A DNA stretch of 64,000 nt from Salinibacterium sp. ZJ450 (lineage in GTDB: Bacteria > Actinomycetota > Actinomycetes > Actinomycetales > Microbacteriaceae), in NCBI RefSeq assembly GCF_011751885.2, contig NZ_CP061771.1, forward strand, positions 1,364,001 to 1,428,000, read 5' to 3'. The notes below the pieces were generated by a model. That model worked only from the letters and a program-made list of their open reading frames with translations. It ran no database searches and had not been told where the DNA came from. This document shows, one piece after another, positions 1 through 7,901 of this stretch (position 1 is the first letter of the stretch; each line of letters begins with the position of its first letter). Both the position numbers and the translations under genes were made by a program.

Positions 1-21
1 CGCCCGGGCCAAGCCATGAGT

Positions 22-61
22 TCGTGCCGAGGAGGGGACATACGAGGGGTTATCGGCACGA
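22..61. repeat. Inverted repeat, 9-bp perfect arms
   Basis: TCGTGCCGA at 22-30 is mirrored by TCGGCACGA at 53-61 with a 22-base loop. It could be a hairpin terminator of a gene lying left of the window, or a protein-binding site. There is no T-run. Confidence 0.45.
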
Positions 62-487
62 GGCGCTCACTCAGATGTCACCGGTCGGTGCACGAGAGCG
101 TCTCCGGCCTCGCAGGATCAGGATGACCCGTGCGTGTGCACGAACGCGCGCGCGATATACGCGATGAGTTTTTGTGACGCCCTTTCAGCTGGCCGCAACG
201 ATGAGCAAGCCCACCAGAGGCCCGAACCACCAATGAGCCGCGAGGTTGACGAGGATGGCATTCCAGAGGATGCCGGGCGCGTCCCAGCGCCCTGCAGATC
301 AGCTCCAACCAGTTGATCTCCAGATTCATCCTCCCGAGCGTCTTCTCGGAGCCTATAGGCGGTGTTCGACATCGACTTAGCTGCCGGTGAGGCGAATGGC
401 GTGAAGCGGCGCAAAACTTGAAATACGTCAAGAAGTTTCTGCGAGGAGCGCGGGAATCGCTCAATTCCGATGCGACGAAGGGTGTAA

Positions 488-543
488 CCACCGTAGGGAC
501 CGGTAGTGACCGGCTGGGACCGAATGCTTCCGAGTCGGGGACA
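488..543. repeat. Left copy of a two-block repeat flanking the YobI gene
   Basis: CCACCGTAGG (488-497) followed by CCGAGTCGGGGACA (530-543). Both blocks recur in the same order at 4630-4639 and 4662-4675, with almost the same spacing, just beyond the end of the 850-4500 gene. The pair brackets that gene and may mark a module boundary or an old duplication. Confidence 0.4.
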
Positions 544-824
544 ATCCTCGCGACGTTCTGGCCCGGGAGCCGCGGAGCTGCGAAGTACGGTGACGAACCT
601 AGGGAACGATTGGCATCCCTCCGGGAGAACGTCACCGAAACGACGGAGAATCACGTTTGTCGCACGTCTCCGATAGTCTTCCGACGTGATTGACGCGGGG
701 TGGTGGAACTGGGCAGGGACACCACTGCTGACCAGACGGCATGGTGGGCCTTCTCGGCGTCTGCGGCAAACGCAGCCATCGCAGCGTTCGCTGTTTTTCC
801 CTGCGTTGAAGCGAGGAGCCGCGA

Positions 825-860
825 ATGAGTACATCGGTGGGAGCTCGACATGAAGGGTGA
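825..860 (+). CDS. Putative 11-codon leader peptide overlapping the YobI start
   Basis: An ATG at 825 lies eight bases after a GAGGAG-like ribosome-binding site (about 812-816). It opens a frame of 11 sense codons (MSTSVGARHEG) ending in TGA at 858-860. The stop lies inside the next gene, whose ATG is at 850 in another frame, so ribosomes ending here would be placed on the YobI start. I infer translational coupling. The peptide itself shows no recognisable function. It could be fortuitous. Confidence 0.35.
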   Translation: MSTSVGARHEG

Positions 861-3800
861 GGAGCCCGGGGACACCTCGGAGAAGTGGAATCTCATTCCA
901 CTGACCCCCGAATACCTCGAGGCGGAGCACTCGGGATATGCCGACGCGATCATCACAGCTCTGGACAATCCAACGATCCACAATATCGCCCTTTCCGGCA
1001 ACTTCGGGGTCGGCAAGAGCAGCATCTTGCAGCGCGTCTCCGTGTTGAAGAAGGACAAGGTCGTTGAGCTGTCGCTCTCGACGCTGGCGCCGATAGAAGC
1101 GTCGATGCTCGATGAGTCGGTGCCGGTGCAGGCTACGACGCCGACGAACCGCATCCAGCAGGAGATCGTCAAACAGCTTCTGTACCGAGAAGAACCGGAC
1201 AAGGCTCCGGGTTCGCGATTCCGACGCATCGAGCGCTTCAAGTGGAAGCGCGAGCTCGCGCTGGCTTTTCTACTGGGGTTAGTCGTCACCCTCGTGTTCA
1301 TGGTCGCGGGATGGGCGACGACGATCGCGACAGTGCTCACTCCGCTCTGGAACCCAGAGCTTTGGATATACCCGATCCTGCTCGCATTGGTCACCGGCGG
1401 CGCGTTCTTGGTCGGACAAATGCTGCATGGCAGGTTGCAGATTAGGCAACTCTCCGCCGGGCCGGCGGCAGTCACGCTCGATGAGAAGTCGGTGTCCTAC
1501 TTCGACCAGTATCTCGACGAGATCGTCTATTTCTTCGAGACTTCGGATCAAGACATCGTCATTTTCGAGGACATCGATCGATTCAACGACTCGCACATAT
1601 TCGAGACTCTGCGGTCGCTGAATACGCTGCTGAATGCGTCACCCCAAATCAACCGTTCGATCCGGTTTGTGTACGCCATCAAGGACAGCATCTTCGACCG
1701 AATCGGTCTGGAGTTGGAGGGGCGAAAGACGGACGCGACGGCGCCTGTCATCGCTGATCCGGCGCAGGCAGAGATCTTGCGAGCCAATCGCACCAAGTTC
1801 TTCGACCTGGTTATTCCCGTCGTGCCTTTCATTACTCACCGCAGCGCTCGCAACCTGACCGCCCAGATCCTTCGTGACATTGAGCACGACGTATCGAACG
1901 ACTTGATCGATCTCGCAGGGCGGTTCGTTCCGGACATGCGCTTGCTGAAGAATGTGCGCAACGAGTTCATCGTCTTTCGAAGCCGTATCTTCTCGGGTGA
2001 TGGCGAGAAGCTCAGGCTCACCGAGACTGACCTCTTCGCGATGATGCTGTATAAGAGCACTCACCTTTCCGACTTCGAGGCGATCCGCCTCGGACAGAGC
2101 AGGCTCGATGTGCTGTATGCGCGCAGCCGCGAACTCGTCACCGCGAATATTCGCCGCCTTGAACAAGAGATTCGAGCGGCTGAACTCAATCACACGCGAA
2201 CCGCCGGGGCTCGCGTGCGCGCCCAGCGCCTGGGCGATGCACTGCTTGCTCATATCAGTGCGACCGCCCGCACGGTGGGTTTCTCCCAAAATAATGAGCA
2301 CTACGCGTTCAACGGGACCTCGAAGTCCGTGGATGACTTGACGTCCGTTGCTTTTTGGAAACAGGTCGCCGAGGCGCCGGACAGCGTGACAATCACCTGG
2401 CGCAATCACAATTACAGCGGTCAGGCGATGTCCTTCACTCGAGCTTCCCTCCAGAAGGCGCTCGACGACCGCCTATCAGCAGACGAGTGGACCGAGGCCG
2501 ACCGCAAGACGCACGAAGCGGCACTGACTGAGAAGCGCGAACAGCTCAAGCTGCTCCACGGTGCGGACATGGGCACGCTCATGAGGCATCCCGAGTTCCT
2601 CGTCGAACACGACGAGGTCGAGCAACCGCTGGAGTCTGTGGCCGAGACGCTGTTATCCCGTGGCCTCGCGTTCAGCCTCATCCGTGCGGGCTACATCAAC
2701 CGTAACTTCACGCTGTACACCTCGACGTTCCACGGTGACCGGGTGAGCCCTGCGGCGACGAACTTCATCATTCATCATGTCGAGCGCGACCTCATGGACG
2801 AGCAGTTCGCGCTGTCGGAGGACGATGTCGACGCAGTAATCCGGGAGCGCGGCGCCCAGTCGCTCGGTGAGCCGGCACTCTTCAACATCGCGATCCTCGA
2901 CCGAGTGCTGAAGACTAACGCGGGTCAGGCAGACATCATGATCACCTCGCTCGCGCGCTTCGACGAGGATGCCAGGCGGTTCCTGCAGGCGTACCTCGCC
3001 AGTGGTATGCAGCGAGCACTCTTTGCCCGCCGACTCGCGATGCGCTCCCGCAGAGTACTCAGCTATCTCGGCAACGAGGCTGAACTTGACGAGGAGACAC
3101 GCATCGAGCTTCTCGGCGAGGCACTCCGCGGATTGGTCGACGGACGAAAGTACGAGCTCGACGAGGCATCGGCGGCGTTCCTCCGAAACCATCATGCCGC
3201 GTTTGGCGTACTCAAAGAGCGACTGACTCTAGCGGCCGCGAACCGCGTGGCGCAGGTCTTCCAGACCGCAGCAGCCAAGGTCGCTGACTTGTCGCCGCTC
3301 GGGAAGGCGGTGCAGAAGGCTTTCGTTGCCCGAGACCTGTACGAACTAAGTGGAACCAACCTCGAAGTCGCGCTCGGCGCTGATGTTAGCCTCGCGTTGG
3401 ACTCGATGCGGGACGCCGACAACAACGTGTACAACTATGTCCTCTCGGACCTCGGCAGCTACCTGGCGGCGGTCGGGGCCGAGGCAACAACCAACGACGA
3501 CGAGAACGGATTCGCACAGACCGTTGAGGATGTTCTTGAGTCGGATGGCGACTACCTCGAGGAGATCGTGTCGAAGGCGTCCAACGCCAGTCGGATCCCC
3601 GATATAGCAAAGGTGCCCGAGGGTAGTTGGCCGATGCTAGCGCGCCACACGCGCTTTCCTTCAACGTTCGGGAACGTGGCGACGTACATCGAGAAAGTAG
3701 GCTCGCTCGACTCCGATCTCGCCGAGGTATTGGCTCGCGATTCGAAGATCACAACCGGAGACTCGCGCGAACAGCCTGAGCGCGTTCGACTTGCACTCGT

Positions 3801-4500
3801 CATCCTCGAAGCTCGAACCGTCCTCTCGTCGAAGCTTCGCGCCGAACTCGTGAAGAGTCTCGGCGTCACCTCCTACATAGATGTCGACTCGATTACTCCG
3901 GAGCACGGCGACCTGTTCCTACACCTGCTTCGCCTCGGCATCATCGAAGACGGAGCGGCGACCTTCGCGCGCGTTGAAAACACGAACTGGAACACCCGTC
4001 AGAACGTGCTCAAAGCCTCCAGCGGCGCGGCCAACCTCATCACGCCAATTTTCGTCGGCAACGATTTAGCCGCTCTGCTTCTCAGCTCCGACGTGGACTG
4101 GTCAGTCAAGGACGTGATCATCACCCGCGCTGTGGAGTTCGCGCCTACAGCCGACCGTGCCGGTCTGGCGGAGTTGGCCAACCTTGCAATCACGAACGGC
4201 AAGGTTGTCGGAGTGGATGTCATTGAGCGCATGGCGGCAACAGGTGTCGACTGGCGCGGCGTCGCCCCACTCTTGACGTCACACTTGCTAAATCTGTCTG
4301 ATGAACGGCTGTTCGACATTCTTCGTTCGCTCGGAGGGTCTTACAAGCAGCTGACCTACGTTGGCTGGGATAAGCCGTCCGTGCAGAATACGCCGGCCGT
4401 CCTCGCCCTGCTCGACGACCTCGAACGGCGAGGGATCGTGAACACGTTCAGTCGCACGGATGACCCGATCAAGGTGAACAAGAAGCACAAGGTGAAGTGA
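850..4500 (+). CDS. YobI-family membrane P-loop NTPase
   Basis: 1216 aa. A Walker A motif GNFGVGKSS lies at residues 50-58, two hydrophobic spans follow at about 137-163 and 172-192, and a Walker B stretch (DIVIFEDIDRF) is near 234-244. The remaining ~950 residues are mostly helical, without a motif I know. The N-terminus (WNLIPLTPEY, then the early Walker A) and overall plan match the YobI-type ATPase family, large NTPases often found in accessory and defence-like regions. I infer an ATP-driven sensor or effector tethered to the inner face of the membrane. The ATG at 850 has GGGAG six bases upstream and overlaps a possible leader ORF. Base composition is more AT-rich than the core genes, which fits transfer. 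Confidence 0.85.
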   Translation: MKGEEPGDTSEKWNLIPLTPEYLEAEHSGYADAIITALDNPTIHNIALSGNFGVGKSSILQRVSVLKKDKVVELSLSTLAPIEASMLDESVPVQATTPTNRIQQEIVKQLLYREEPDKAPGSRFRRIERFKWKRELALAFLLGLVVTLVFMVAGWATTIATVLTPLWNPELWIYPILLALVTGGAFLVGQMLHGRLQIRQLSAGPAAVTLDEKSVSYFDQYLDEIVYFFETSDQDIVIFEDIDRFNDSHIFETLRSLNTLLNASPQINRSIRFVYAIKDSIFDRIGLELEGRKTDATAPVIADPAQAEILRANRTKFFDLVIPVVPFITHRSARNLTAQILRDIEHDVSNDLIDLAGRFVPDMRLLKNVRNEFIVFRSRIFSGDGEKLRLTETDLFAMMLYKSTHLSDFEAIRLGQSRLDVLYARSRELVTANIRRLEQEIRAAELNHTRTAGARVRAQRLGDALLAHISATARTVGFSQNNEHYAFNGTSKSVDDLTSVAFWKQVAEAPDSVTITWRNHNYSGQAMSFTRASLQKALDDRLSADEWTEADRKTHEAALTEKREQLKLLHGADMGTLMRHPEFLVEHDEVEQPLESVAETLLSRGLAFSLIRAGYINRNFTLYTSTFHGDRVSPAATNFIIHHVERDLMDEQFALSEDDVDAVIRERGAQSLGEPALFNIAILDRVLKTNAGQADIMITSLARFDEDARRFLQAYLASGMQRALFARRLAMRSRRVLSYLGNEAELDEETRIELLGEALRGLVDGRKYELDEASAAFLRNHHAAFGVLKERLTLAAANRVAQVFQTAAAKVADLSPLGKAVQKAFVARDLYELSGTNLEVALGADVSLALDSMRDADNNVYNYVLSDLGSYLAAVGAEATTNDDENGFAQTVEDVLESDGDYLEEIVSKASNASRIPDIAKVPEGSWPMLARHTRFPSTFGNVATYIEKVGSLDSDLAEVLARDSKITTGDSREQPERVRLALVILEARTVLSSKLRAELVKSLGVTSYIDVDSITPEHGDLFLHLLRLGIIEDGAATFARVENTNWNTRQNVLKASSGAANLITPIFVGNDLAALLLSSDVDWSVKDVIITRAVEFAPTADRAGLAELANLAITNGKVVGVDVIERMAATGVDWRGVAPLLTSHLLNLSDERLFDILRSLGGSYKQLTYVGWDKPSVQNTPAVLALLDDLERRGIVNTFSRTDDPIKVNKKHKVK

Positions 4501-4846
4501 TCGTCCCTCGCGCTCACCTGCACAGAGCGCATGGGCGTGCGGGGCGCTTCTTCCTCTTGGCGGCCAGTGTCGGATAGTTGCTCGCGGCCTCTGCTGCAAC
4601 GGCGGCCGCATCGCTGCTACGGCTCGCAGCCACCGTAGGAGCATGTTGAAGTCGGACGCTCCCGAGTCGGGGACATTCACCGGCATTCACCGCACCGCTC
4701 GATTCGATAGTCACGCGGCAGCTTTTAAACTCAGACCATCCGCCACTCGGCACCCTCGGATACAGAGCGCTAACAAGAGGGACAGGCACTCCGGCAACGG
4801 CATCCCTCGGACTGGGGTGCTGCAGTCGTCCATCATATGTCGCTGA
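4501..4846. other. Intergenic, no gene seen
   Basis: 346 bases between the YobI gene and the next small gene. It contains the right copy of the two-block repeat (4630-4675). No credible reading frame, RNA gene or clear terminator is visible. Confidence 0.5.
4630..4675. repeat. Right copy of the two-block repeat flanking the YobI gene
   Basis: CCACCGTAGG (4630-4639) and CCGAGTCGGGGACA (4662-4675), matching the pair at 488-543. Sequence between and outside the blocks is not conserved. Confidence 0.4.
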
Positions 4847-5227
4847 ATGTCGGCGCACGCCGCCAACATGAGTTGCATGGACCTATTCGTCGCCGTGGCT
4901 GCATTGTTGACCGCTACGGGAACAATCTGGCAGATGGTAACCTCTGCCAGATCCTCCTTGACCGCGATGAGTGGGTTCCTCGCTGATTACAACGAGCTTG
5001 CGCGGCGGGAGAGCAAGTCGGTGTTGGCGGAGGTGCCCTGGTGGAACCGTGTAGAGCGTCGTCGCCGACTGAAGACCATGAGTAAAGAGCTGCTCCAAGT
5101 ACTCAGCAAGGCGGAGCTTCAGCTCTCAGATGCATATGACAGAGCGGCCTCTGGGTGGGCGCTGCTGTCGGTCGGGGCCCTGACTGGCGCATACATTGCG
5201 ATCGTTGAGCTTCTTACCGTCACTTAG
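4847..5227 (+). CDS. Small two-helix membrane protein
   Basis: 126 aa, unrecognised. A hydrophobic helix near residues 11-31 and another at about 105-125 flank a charged, probably helical middle (LARRESKSVLAEV, then ERRRRLKTMSKELLQVL). Both ends would sit in the membrane with an ~70-residue cytoplasmic hairpin, a layout seen in small membrane effectors and sensors of accessory loci. The start is uncertain: ATG at 4847 or 4868 both give the first helix and neither has a strong ribosome-binding site. It lies between the YobI NTPase and a frameshifted gene. Function unknown. Confidence 0.6.
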   Translation: MSAHAANMSCMDLFVAVAALLTATGTIWQMVTSARSSLTAMSGFLADYNELARRESKSVLAEVPWWNRVERRRRLKTMSKELLQVLSKAELQLSDAYDRAASGWALLSVGALTGAYIAIVELLTVT

Positions 5228-5436
5228 GTCGGGCGAATTGTGCGGGCGGCTGATCCGTCCGGCGGGGCAACGGGTGCTCACAAAGATGTTCGTCCGTTCT
5301 CAGGTGTTTGACCTTCTTGGTCCGGGACGGGATAGCCGGTTTGGCGCCGGCTGGGGAGGCGCTGTTGGCGACTGGTGGCGCTTTTTGAAGTCGTTGCGTT
5401 TGAACAAGACGTTAAGAGCAGAGGCGAGGCGGCGCA

Positions 5437-6113
5437 ATGCCAACTGACGCTCAGACGACTCCGTCTACCTTGCCACTACTCGATGTCTCCTTCGCCTTTT
5501 CTCAGGTTCCGCTGTTGTCTTCTGGGCAGTTTCGAGATGAGGCCAGGAGCAAGTGGGATCAGCGCGTATCCATTGATGATCTGGAGCAGCTTCACCAGCT
5601 CCGGCTACTCGTCCCGCTCTATCGAGCAGATGATGACACCTCCGCGAGCTACGCGAGATCGTGCGTCAAGAAGTCGCTGCGCAAGGGGGCACGCTCACCG
5701 AGCATGAACTCGAAATTCTCATACAGCTGCATATCTGGGGAGACCAAAAGTACGAGCTCGCGAACTTCACCGACGAAGAACTTGAGACAGCGATCAGGGC
5801 GGTGTTTCGAGCGAACCCCGACGCGGAATGTTCCGAGGCGGACTGGTCGCCTCGATTGCGCACAGACATCGAGTACGCCCGGGAACGAAAGCTCGACATC
5901 AAAGTGGTCTTCGACCGCATCCAGCAGCAAGTCAGCAAGGTCGAACTCGCCGAGGCACTCATGCCCGTCCTGCTCGCCAAGCTCGAACACGAGGACGCTC
6001 CGGATCACGCCCACCCACCGGTCCTCGATCTTGTCTATGACCTCGTCACCCTCGTGAACCGACTCTCCGGTGGCGGATACAGCCTCGAGACGCCCGTCAC
6101 GGCGCCCGGCTAG
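5437..6113 (+). pseudogene. Frameshifted gene of unknown function
   Basis: Two frames join into one protein of about 220 aa. The first runs from the ATG at 5437 through LEQLHQLRLLVPLYRADDD (to about 5637). The second, minus one base, continues as HLRELREIVRQEVAAQGG from 5637 to the stop at 6113. The first frame turns into Ser/Thr/Arg-rich nonsense after the junction. The second frame has a stop (TGA 5634-5636) just before it, so neither is complete alone. A one-base deletion is the simplest cause. I see no classic slippery heptamer, so programmed shifting is unlikely, but a sequencing error is possible. The C-terminal half is acidic and helical. I do not recognise the family. Confidence 0.7.
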
Positions 6114-6660
6114 CAATCGATCATGACGAGAGGTCGATCGCGAGCCGTAGCGCGAGTCACTGCGACAAGCGGACGCCTCGGTCACAGGATTGCTCGATGG
6201 TGCTCTTTTAGAAGACGAACGATAACCCAGCACCGCGACTGAAAGATGGGCGTGAGGCTGTTCCTGGAGACAGATCGCTGATCTGCGCGACTGCAGCAAG
6301 GACCCAGCCTCTCGGAGTCGGTCCGAGCTGCTTGGCATCGCGCCCTTGCTTCGGAAACTGCTCACTGATCGCGGTGACCCCTTGCTCGGAGACGTCAGGC
6401 GAGCACGACACGAAATCACACCGCGACTCTGGATTCGGTCGTTCCATGCGCCTGACAGCGCAGACGAGTCGCTCCACTACCTGATTCGCGAGTGATGGGC
6501 GGCAGGAGTCGGCAGCAAGCTAGTCTGCTAGGCCCGACTTGCTCGCTCCCTATCCACGCCTACCCTTACTTTGTGAGGCGTTGGTAAACTGAGCTTGTCT
6601 TCGCATCCGAGGACGAGGTGACGGGCGCCACTTGAGCCCTTTGCGGTTCAGGGGGAAGAT
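6114..6660. other. 547-base gap before the three-gene operon
   Basis: No gene I can support. A minus-strand frame at 6208-6477 could encode 89 aa but shows no domain, coding bias or ribosome-binding site. The promoter of the following operon must lie in its right part. I cannot point to clear -35/-10 boxes. Confidence 0.5.
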
Positions 6661-7347
6661 TTGTCGGAGCACGGCGACTTAGCACATCGGCTTGAAGTTG
6701 CTGTCGACTCGAATGAAAAGTACCGGTCGCGCGCACGGGCGGTCGCCACGTTGTGTGCGGCCGCAGCTGGTGCGCTGGCCGCGGGACTCATCCTTGCTCC
6801 GGCGGAGGCAATTCCTAAACCGGCGCAAGTTCTCGGGCTGATTGCCATCACACTCCTGATTTTCGCAACGGCCTTCAGCCTGGCTGCTAGTTCAGCTAGT
6901 TCCTACCAAGCTGGCGACAAAGCGTCAGCAAACTTCCTGCACGCACTTGAGGTGTGGAGAATACGCACCAAGTCGCCACGAGATCGCGATCTTCCTCTAA
7001 CGTACGACGACCTCATCGAGGATGCCGCAGCCATCAAGAACGGGATAATTCGAACGCTTAGTTGGGGCCTCTGGTCTGGCTCGTTTGCGGCGATTGTCTT
7101 GGTCGCAGCTTTGATCGTTGCCACCTTCCTGAGCGATTCGAGCAGACTAGTAACGCTCGAACTTGAGACGTCTCGGGATCTCGCTAGCTGCCCCGGCCTT
7201 GGACGAATTTTCACGGGCGAGGTTCGGGACCGCGATCGAACGTCGAGCGTCGCGCTGCTGCCGGTTATTGTTTCAGCCGCCGAGTGCGGAAACTCTGCTG
7301 GAGCGACCCTCTACCTCGATAAGTCCTCCGTGGCGATTGGGGGGTGA
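6661..7347 (+). CDS. Multi-span membrane protein, first gene of an unassigned three-gene operon
   Basis: 228 aa, start TTG at 6661 preceded by a strong GGGGGAAGA ribosome-binding site. Two adjacent hydrophobic spans (about 29-47 and 57-77) are followed by a ~55-residue soluble stretch with charged residues (RIRTKSPRDRDLPLTYDDL). A third span is at about 140-158, and a C-terminal ~65-residue tail has two cysteines. The paired N-terminal helices recall 2TM effector domains such as SLATT that accompany nucleotide-sensing defence modules, but I cannot show homology. Its stop overlaps the ribosome-binding region of the next gene, so the three genes are surely co-transcribed. Confidence 0.75.
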   Translation: MSEHGDLAHRLEVAVDSNEKYRSRARAVATLCAAAAGALAAGLILAPAEAIPKPAQVLGLIAITLLIFATAFSLAASSASSYQAGDKASANFLHALEVWRIRTKSPRDRDLPLTYDDLIEDAAAIKNGIIRTLSWGLWSGSFAAIVLVAALIVATFLSDSSRLVTLELETSRDLASCPGLGRIFTGEVRDRDRTSSVALLPVIVSAAECGNSAGATLYLDKSSVAIGG

Positions 7348-7355
7348 GGCCGCCG

Positions 7356-7901
7356 ATGAGTTCTGCCGCCATCGTGCTCGACACTCATTTCCTCGCGCAA
7401 GTCGAAGACACTGCCAGGTGGGAGGAACGTTTCGACCTCCTGGTGCGCGAACTCTGCGAAGAGTATGGCCCTTACTTTCTATGGTCCGGTAACACCACTG
7501 CTGATGTAGATATTGTCTTTGTTCTTTACCCTCCCGGTCATCATCAACGTATGGTCACAGACCGAGCCCTTGAGAACTACGTCTCAAGCAATGCTGGACG
7601 GTTAGCTCATGTCTACGTCATCGTGATTGGTCGAAACTCCAAGAACGCGAAGGTACAGGCTTCTGACGTCGTTGACATTGTGAATGTTCAGTGCATCCCA
7701 TGCGGGGTGAAGGCGGCCTCTCTTCGAGTGCTGCGTCCGGAGGATCTTGACGACGAGGTGCGCAAGACTCTCGTCCGCCTCCATACGCGTCGGCAAGGAG
7801 TAACTCCGCGACCTCCAGATGACTTGCCACTCGCAGAGAGTTCAGATGTGACAAACCCCGGCTATTCTCCCCGCCCTCCTTACGAAAGCAGCGACCTATG
7901 A
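7356..7901 (+). CDS. Unassigned 181-aa protein, second gene of the operon
   Basis: I prefer the ATG at 7356, which has GGTGAGG six bases upstream. A GTG at 7344 that overlaps the previous stop as GTGA would add four residues. The protein looks like an alpha/beta fold: hydrophobic strands VDIVFVLYP and HVYVIVIG alternate with acidic helices, and a VQCIPCG motif supplies two cysteines. The last ~35 residues are Pro/Ser-rich and probably disordered. No known catalytic motif is visible. Its TGA overlaps the ATG of the next gene (ATGA). Confidence 0.75.
   Translation: MSSAAIVLDTHFLAQVEDTARWEERFDLLVRELCEEYGPYFLWSGNTTADVDIVFVLYPPGHHQRMVTDRALENYVSSNAGRLAHVYVIVIGRNSKNAKVQASDVVDIVNVQCIPCGVKAASLRVLRPEDLDDEVRKTLVRLHTRRQGVTPRPPDDLPLAESSDVTNPGYSPRPPYESSDL

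Larger units (their letters stand above)
1..824. other. Accessory stretch without a convincing gene
   Basis: About 820 bases in which I see no gene I can support. Reading frames exist on both strands, but their translations are rich in Arg, Ser and Pro with no domain-like pattern, as expected for spurious frames in GC-rich DNA. The stretch holds an inverted repeat (22-61) and one half of a short repeat pair that recurs after the next large gene (488-543 and 4630-4675). It is presumably the leading flank of the YobI gene inside the island. Confidence 0.5.

Noticed and set aside
118-981. Long minus-strand frame of 287 codons at the left edge
   Set aside because: It overlaps the start of the YobI gene and is Arg/Pro/Ser-rich without a domain; a shadow of GC-rich third positions.
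5625-5645. Programmed -1 frameshift at the broken island gene
   Set aside because: No X-XXY-YYZ slippery heptamer and no convincing downstream structure.
6208-6477. Minus-strand frame of 89 codons before the three-gene operon
   Set aside because: No ribosome-binding site, domain or coding bias; left as non-coding.
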